A DNA stretch of 64,000 nt, taken from the NCBI GenBank assembly GCA_910578245.1, contig CAJTPC010000001.1, forward strand, positions 62,001-126,000. The letters run 5' to 3'. Origin of the DNA: an uncultured Christensenella sp. GTDB lineage: Bacteria; Bacillota; Clostridia; Christensenellales; UBA3700. How positions within the stretch are numbered: position 1 is the stretch's first letter; every line of letters begins with the position of its first letter. The notes under the pieces were generated by a model. The model searched no databases. It saw nothing but the letters and a program-made list of their open reading frames with translations, and was not told the origin of the DNA. The position numbers were made by a program, and so were the translations under genes. Positions 59,682 to 64,000 of the stretch are shown here, one piece after another.

Positions 59682-61274
59682 CTAGTCTTCCTTAGTAGTT
59701 TTCTCCTCAATTTCTTGCGATTTTGTCGGGTCTTCCGTGAGCTTCTCTACGATGCCGCCATATCCGGTCTTGCCGTTAAACTTAACTACTTTTTTGACAA
59801 GTTGACGCTCGATAAGATTTAGAGTCGTGTCATACGGCTGATTGTAATCTACCCACTCGCGTTCGATGCGCTCAGCGCCCATATTTTCCATAACCTGCGC
59901 AATCAAATCCTTAGCGTAATTCAATCGACGCTCGTTCTTAATTCTATAAAGACAAGGAGTGTCTGCGCTCGACACAATATGAGATACGTCCTCAACCTTG
60001 TACTTGGTATCTTCATACTGGGTTGGATCAAGCGGGAGCTGAATACATAGCGTTTTGCCTCTTATGACAAATCGAGCAACGCATACTCTTCCAAAACGAT
60101 AACTTTCACGCTTCCAACTCATTCTATCTTTTACCTTCTTGTATGACAAAAGCTCATTCTTCAATTCGGTATACCAAGAGTTAGATACCTCGTCAATCTG
60201 AATAAGTTTTGCCGTAAAACTCTTATTGAAGCGAATAACGTTGTGACCGTCAAACATTACTTCCTCTTCATCCTCGTCTTCGTCCTCTGCGTTTACTGCG
60301 ACAACTTCCGCCTCTTCCACCGTTACAGGTATAGCCTCAAAAGTTGCGCTGATAAACGCGTCTGCATTGATTACAAATTCGTGAAAGTCATTGCCAACGT
60401 CTTGCTCCTCGCCGTTTACGACCAAATGAGATAGATAATATCCCTCGTCCGCAACTACGCCGACTCTGACGATATCTCCCTCAACAAACTCAACTTGCTC
60501 CTCGCCGTTTTCATTTGTCACTAAAATAACGCCGTTCTTGCTTGGTTCAACCGTAACGCTATACCTTACAGCAGGTTTCGGCAAGAACTCTACGTTTATC
60601 TTTACAGGCGCAGTTACTACGAATTCGTATACGCCCTCTACAAGTTCTTTCTCTTCATCGTCAATAGCAAAGTAAGCGAGGTAGTATCCATCGTCCGCAA
60701 CCGTCGATATTCTGACAATCTCCCCTTCAACGAATTGATTCTTTTCTTCGCCTAAAGCGTTTGTCAAAGTAACTCTGCCTCCGACCCCGTTGAATTGCTC
60801 ATCGAAAGTAAACGTCTGAGGCGCGTTCGCAAAGTCGGGTTCAAACTCTGCCTTTACGACTGTATTTGCAGAAATGATAAACTCATACACGCCCTCGCAG
60901 AGCTTTTTATCCGCATTATCAACCTTAAATCGCGCAACTACGTTATCGTCTACCTCTATAGAAATATTAGTAAGAAGATAGCCCTCGTTAGCTTTAACGA
61001 CAACCTTAACAGTTTCGCTCGGTTTGAATATAGACTTCTCTACGTCGTTTTCGTCTTTTAAGGTTATCTTACCCAATGAATTATCAAAATCTGCGATGAC
61101 TGTCCACGCATTGAGTTGAGACTTAACCTCGTTCTTTCTCTTTACTCCCAAGATAAATATTGTTGCCAGTACTGCAAGTAAAATTATCAAAACTATCAAT
61201 ACCGCCATTAAGACAATGAGAGTAGTTTGACTGATTTCAACTGCAAGCAATGCATTATTCATTAACGCTGTCAT
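59682..61274 (-). CDS. Membrane protein with InlB-type repeats and a C-terminal conserved domain
   Basis: 530 residues. An N-terminal transmembrane helix (about 15-45) is followed by three bacterial InlB B-repeat-like domains, each with VTVEP..GxIxLxNexGEE, FVEGDIVRVxVVADEGYYLxxLxVN and VxAxFE. An acidic linker (EDEDEDEEE) leads to a domain of about 150 residues starting FNKSFTAKLIQ and including YTELKNELLSYKKVKDRMSW and RGKTLCIQLPLDP. I recall that domain from many gut Firmicutes proteins but not a function. The start is ATG 61274 (AAGGAGG 10 bases upstream). It overlaps the upstream gene's end by 20 bases. Confidence 0.72.
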   Translation of the reverse strand: MTALMNNALLAVEISQTTLIVLMAVLIVLIILLAVLATIFILGVKRKNEVKSQLNAWTVIADFDNSLGKITLKDENDVEKSIFKPSETVKVVVKANEGYLLTNISIEVDDNVVARFKVDNADKKLCEGVYEFIISANTVVKAEFEPDFANAPQTFTFDEQFNGVGGRVTLTNALGEEKNQFVEGEIVRISTVADDGYYLAYFAIDDEEKELVEGVYEFVVTAPVKINVEFLPKPAVRYSVTVEPSKNGVILVTNENGEEQVEFVEGDIVRVGVVADEGYYLSHLVVNGEEQDVGNDFHEFVINADAFISATFEAIPVTVEEAEVVAVNAEDEDEDEEEVMFDGHNVIRFNKSFTAKLIQIDEVSNSWYTELKNELLSYKKVKDRMSWKRESYRFGRVCVARFVIRGKTLCIQLPLDPTQYEDTKYKVEDVSHIVSSADTPCLYRIKNERRLNYAKDLIAQVMENMGAERIEREWVDYNQPYDTTLNLIERQLVKKVVKFNGKTGYGGIVEKLTEDPTKSQEIEEKTTKED

Positions 61275-64000
61275 TCTTTCTATACCTCCTTACTACTGCG
61301 CTTATGACCACTATTGTAAATATCGAAGCTAGCGTTGCCAATGCGATATCTATATAGACAAGCAAGTCGCTTGACATTGCCGACGTCGCTCTTTCGTATA
61401 TCTCGAAGAATACGTTTGCGATTAAGGCATTGTAACCTTCAGACGCTCCTACGCTTGCAACGAGGATATACTGTCCTACTTCTTCCGGCGGATTTTCTCC
61501 GTCAGTGGAAATCGCCTCTCCCGTTGGGATCCATTTATTGAGCGCTTCGCTCCAAGTCGCCTTGTAATACGTCCATGTAACGTTGCCGTACGCCGATTCT
61601 CCTTCAGGCAGGCACTTATCCGAACCGAATACCCAGCTTTGAATTGTCGGTTGCGTCTTCCAGTAGTTGTACTTTGAATTGGATACGCGAAGTACGAACT
61701 GAGCGGAGAGTGGAGCGTAGTAATCGTTGCCCTCTACGTCGGCTTGTACGATATACACGCCGGCGTCGGCAATTTCGTCTTTACCCCATCCGTCAAATGC
61801 GGAGTTTTCTACGACTTGATACTTACCGTTCTTAAATATCGGCTCACCGTTGGCGTCAAGTACCGCCTTGTAGTAGGTATACTTGATTTTATCTCCGAAG
61901 ATTGCGCTACCCGTAGGCGCATTTGTTGGGCTGCCGTACGTCCAATCTACTATGTCGGGCGTCATAACCCACTTGTTTTCTGCGTGTTTGATTACAAACT
62001 CGCTCTCGTTATTCTTATCGAGCTTATTGTAATCTTCGAGTTCAGGATAGTACGCTAAGAGATGATAAGTAGCAGGTTTTAGATTCTTAAGAACGTCCGA
62101 CACCTTTGCTATATCTGTGAAGTAGCCTTGATTGTCTACCAATCCGCTAAACTCGCTGATTTCACCGTAAGCGCTATCCACTATCTTGAAGTGTACGGAA
62201 AGCCCGTCTTTAGTATTGAGAGGAATTGCTTTAAGTCCTGCCGTCTTAGCATCGAACGAACCCCATGCCCAACTGTCTATACTTGGTTTTTGCAACCATA
62301 GGTTGTCTGCCTTGGTTACTACAAAGGTACTTGTCGTAGTCTTACCGCCGAGATAATTGCCGTCAACATCCGGAGTAATCGCCCAAACCACTTCATAGCT
62401 GCCCGCGTGAAGCGCGGTAAGCACATCGTTAAGACCGTTAGTATTTACGGTAGTTATCAATTCGCGTTTGCTATCCGTAGTAATATATACGCTTGCCGTA
62501 ATATCTCCAAACTGCGCGGTAGGCGCGCTCCAGTATCCTCTAAAATCCGAATACGCGTAGCCCTTAATATAGCAATCCTTTGAAGTAAATTCGTTTTCGT
62601 TGGGAATGACGGTAAACGGTAGCACCGATTCTATTCCCAAAAACCTTCCTTGTTCGTCTTGAGGTACGCTAACCTTAATTAGGTATTTTCCTATGGAAAG
62701 GTTGTTGATTGCATCTAGCGTAGCAAGCGTAATACCGTCTATTGCCGAGCATTTGCTCTCGTCCAGTATATACTTATTGTTGAGATCGTCATACTCAAAA
62801 TCGCAACCGTCATCGAGTTTATATACCGTTGCGCTTATATCATTATGGTGGTATTGCGCCGAAGGTATTTGCCAATAGGCAAGCGTAAAGGTTTTCCACT
62901 GCCATTGACTGTCGGTTGCAGTAATTGCCGGCTTGATTATCCAACCGTTGACGTTAACCGATACTTGGAACGTGAGGTCGTCTTTATTCTCACCCTCGAT
63001 TTCATAATTATCGTTTTCGTCAGCTGTCCATACAAGACGATAATTGCCGACTTCAAGTTCTGCAAGTTGAGCGCTGAGATACTCTGCAGAGATTTTTTCG
63101 ATTATATGTTCTCCGTCGGTACCGTCGCTATTCAACTTGATTACCGTAGCGTTAGGACTTCCTGACGCAAGTCCCGGCGCTTTCCACAAACTACTGTCAA
63201 ATGCGCCCCACTGCCAGCCGTCTATATACGGTTTGTCACCCGTCCAAGAGTTAACGCCGCGATTTATAATAAATTCAATTGCTTTGGGATAGTCGATCTC
63301 TTCAAAGTTGCCGGTAGAGTTGGGATCTGTAGCCGACCACTCGATTCTATAACGCCCAACGTCAAGACGGTCTAGCGTATTGGCTATACTAATATGATTG
63401 GAAACACCGTCGACTATAAGCGTTGGATTATTCCACGTAGAATCGTATTTAGTTATTTTTGCAACTACAAGTCCATACTTAGCCACAGGAACGGTAAAGT
63501 AATCCACTCCCGCGTCTTTGCCGTATTCTCCCCACGTCCAACCGAACTCTATGCCCGAAATTTCTTTCTTATCGTTTTCGCGCATAGTTGCCGGCTTGTC
63601 ATCGTCCCATTTATTTGCGTTGACTTTTACTTCAAAGTCGATATATTCGCGCGTTATGGATTCATAGTTGGTATCTCCTACTACCGTCCAAATAATATAG
63701 TAGAAACCTGCGTCAAGCGAATTCATTACTATATCCAACGAATATAGCGCTATATTACTGCGAATCAACTCGCCGCCTACGCCGTTCTTGCCTCTATATA
63801 TCGTAGCTTGCGATGTCCCGTATTTAGGCGCAGGCTCTTTCCATACCGGCGCTCCGCCCGAAATATCGTTGTTATATTCACCCCAAGTCCAATCATTGAT
63901 AAACGCCGTATTATCTTTATCGCCGTCTTTCCAACCGTTCTTGTTTTTAATTATCGAAAACTTTCGCGTTTCGTCTAAGCCTTCATAGTTGGAAGTCCCT
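61255..64000 (-). CDS. Large repeat-rich surface protein, 5' end beyond the window
   Basis: About 914 residues are in the window, and the frame is open to base 64000, so the real start lies outside. It consists of about eight repeats of 100-110 residues. Each has a W-x-W/Y-G-like turn (WTWGEY, WQWGAF, WAWGSF, WTYGSP), then a P-x-A-x-Y/F-G segment, an L.AG.Y...W strand and an F.V.K..N.W end. A C-terminal membrane helix (near the last 35 residues) and a RRYRK tail anchor it. The repeats look like beta-sandwich surface modules. The stop overlaps the next gene's start by 20 bases. Confidence 0.75.
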   Translation of the reverse strand, partial: GTSNYEGLDETRKFSIIKNKNGWKDGDKDNTAFINDWTWGEYNNDISGGAPVWKEPAPKYGTSQATIYRGKNGVGGELIRSNIALYSLDIVMNSLDAGFYYIIWTVVGDTNYESITREYIDFEVKVNANKWDDDKPATMRENDKKEISGIEFGWTWGEYGKDAGVDYFTVPVAKYGLVVAKITKYDSTWNNPTLIVDGVSNHISIANTLDRLDVGRYRIEWSATDPNSTGNFEEIDYPKAIEFIINRGVNSWTGDKPYIDGWQWGAFDSSLWKAPGLASGSPNATVIKLNSDGTDGEHIIEKISAEYLSAQLAELEVGNYRLVWTADENDNYEIEGENKDDLTFQVSVNVNGWIIKPAITATDSQWQWKTFTLAYWQIPSAQYHHNDISATVYKLDDGCDFEYDDLNNKYILDESKCSAIDGITLATLDAINNLSIGKYLIKVSVPQDEQGRFLGIESVLPFTVIPNENEFTSKDCYIKGYAYSDFRGYWSAPTAQFGDITASVYITTDSKRELITTVNTNGLNDVLTALHAGSYEVVWAITPDVDGNYLGGKTTTSTFVVTKADNLWLQKPSIDSWAWGSFDAKTAGLKAIPLNTKDGLSVHFKIVDSAYGEISEFSGLVDNQGYFTDIAKVSDVLKNLKPATYHLLAYYPELEDYNKLDKNNESEFVIKHAENKWVMTPDIVDWTYGSPTNAPTGSAIFGDKIKYTYYKAVLDANGEPIFKNGKYQVVENSAFDGWGKDEIADAGVYIVQADVEGNDYYAPLSAQFVLRVSNSKYNYWKTQPTIQSWVFGSDKCLPEGESAYGNVTWTYYKATWSEALNKWIPTGEAISTDGENPPEEVGQYILVASVGASEGYNALIANVFFEIYERATSAMSSDLLVYIDIALATLASIFTIVVISAVVRRYRKNDSVNE

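Noticed and set aside
1..64000. CRISPR arrays, insertion sequences or rRNA
   Set aside because: No regularly spaced repeats, transposase motifs or rRNA sequence were seen.

Overview
The window looks like a contig from an uncultured, anaerobic, Gram-positive gut bacterium of the Bacillota/Clostridia (a Christensenellales-like lineage is a guess). Supporting features are: SecG, the membrane diadenylate cyclase CdaA, VanW and CwlD-type wall enzymes, purine-rich AAGGAGG ribosome binding sites, TTGACA-N17-TATAAT promoters, moderate to low G+C, and glycan genes (GH2 beta-galactosidase tail, GH27 alpha-galactosidase, Cys-type sulfatase). Most genes lie on the minus strand. No rRNA, CRISPR array or transposase was seen.

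Layout. 1-2.3 kb: the end of a beta-galactosidase, a nitrilase-like protein, and an XRE repressor divergent from two small genes. 2.3-10.2 kb: homoserine O-acetyltransferase plus O-acetylhomoserine sulfhydrylase, smpB, secG, a ferritin-like protein, phosphoglucomutase and an HD protein. 10.3-15.8 kb: a possible defence block with a WYL regulator, two DUF262 proteins (the second with a DUF1524/HNH nuclease end) and a soluble FtsH-like AAA+ protease. 15.9-26.9 kb: housekeeping and envelope genes (vanW, phosphatase, thiamine pyrophosphokinase, alcohol dehydrogenase, RluA, alkyltransferase, TauE, sulfatase), two tandem genes that each encode two XRE domains, a deacetylase and an amidase. 26.94-27.56 kb: a 630-base AT-rich spacer with three perfect DnaA boxes. 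27.6-32.8 kb: a second WYL regulator, an AgcS symporter, two paralogous small exported proteins and GH27. 32.9-42.7 kb: aspartate kinase, DUF1015, cdaA, a degenerate M28 lipoprotein, holA, comEC and ppa.

42.8-46.6 kb: tRNA-Leu(CAA) followed by a three-gene restriction-modification island. The island holds a C5-cytosine methyltransferase, a LAGLIDADG-like protein and a PD-(D/E)XK nuclease, all joined by 4-base overlaps. It is bracketed by a partial copy of the tRNA 3' end and an 18-base direct repeat. This is the best candidate for an undescribed system.

46.7-56 kb: a methyltransferase, a TetR-controlled acetolactate synthase with a clear palindromic operator, small stress-type genes, and a sulfur operon (metY, cysK, Rrf2 regulator). 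The sulfur operon is preceded by a 21-codon leader peptide ending in Cys. 56.2-58.6 kb: an HTH plus OLD-family ATPase/TOPRIM pair under two tandem palindromic operators, a second defence candidate. 58.7-64 kb: an EamA permease and two overlapping genes for large membrane-anchored repeat proteins, the second running off the window.

Sulfur metabolism recurs: MetA with Glu111 (acetyl-CoA type), two sulfhydrylases, CysK and an Rrf2 regulator together suggest direct sulfhydrylation from O-acetylhomoserine and O-acetylserine. Dispersed non-coding repeats (a 160-base hairpin element with a deletion derivative, and GAGCGTAGTCGAAA-type repeats) occur between genes. All family assignments come from reading motifs by eye; no database search was possible.
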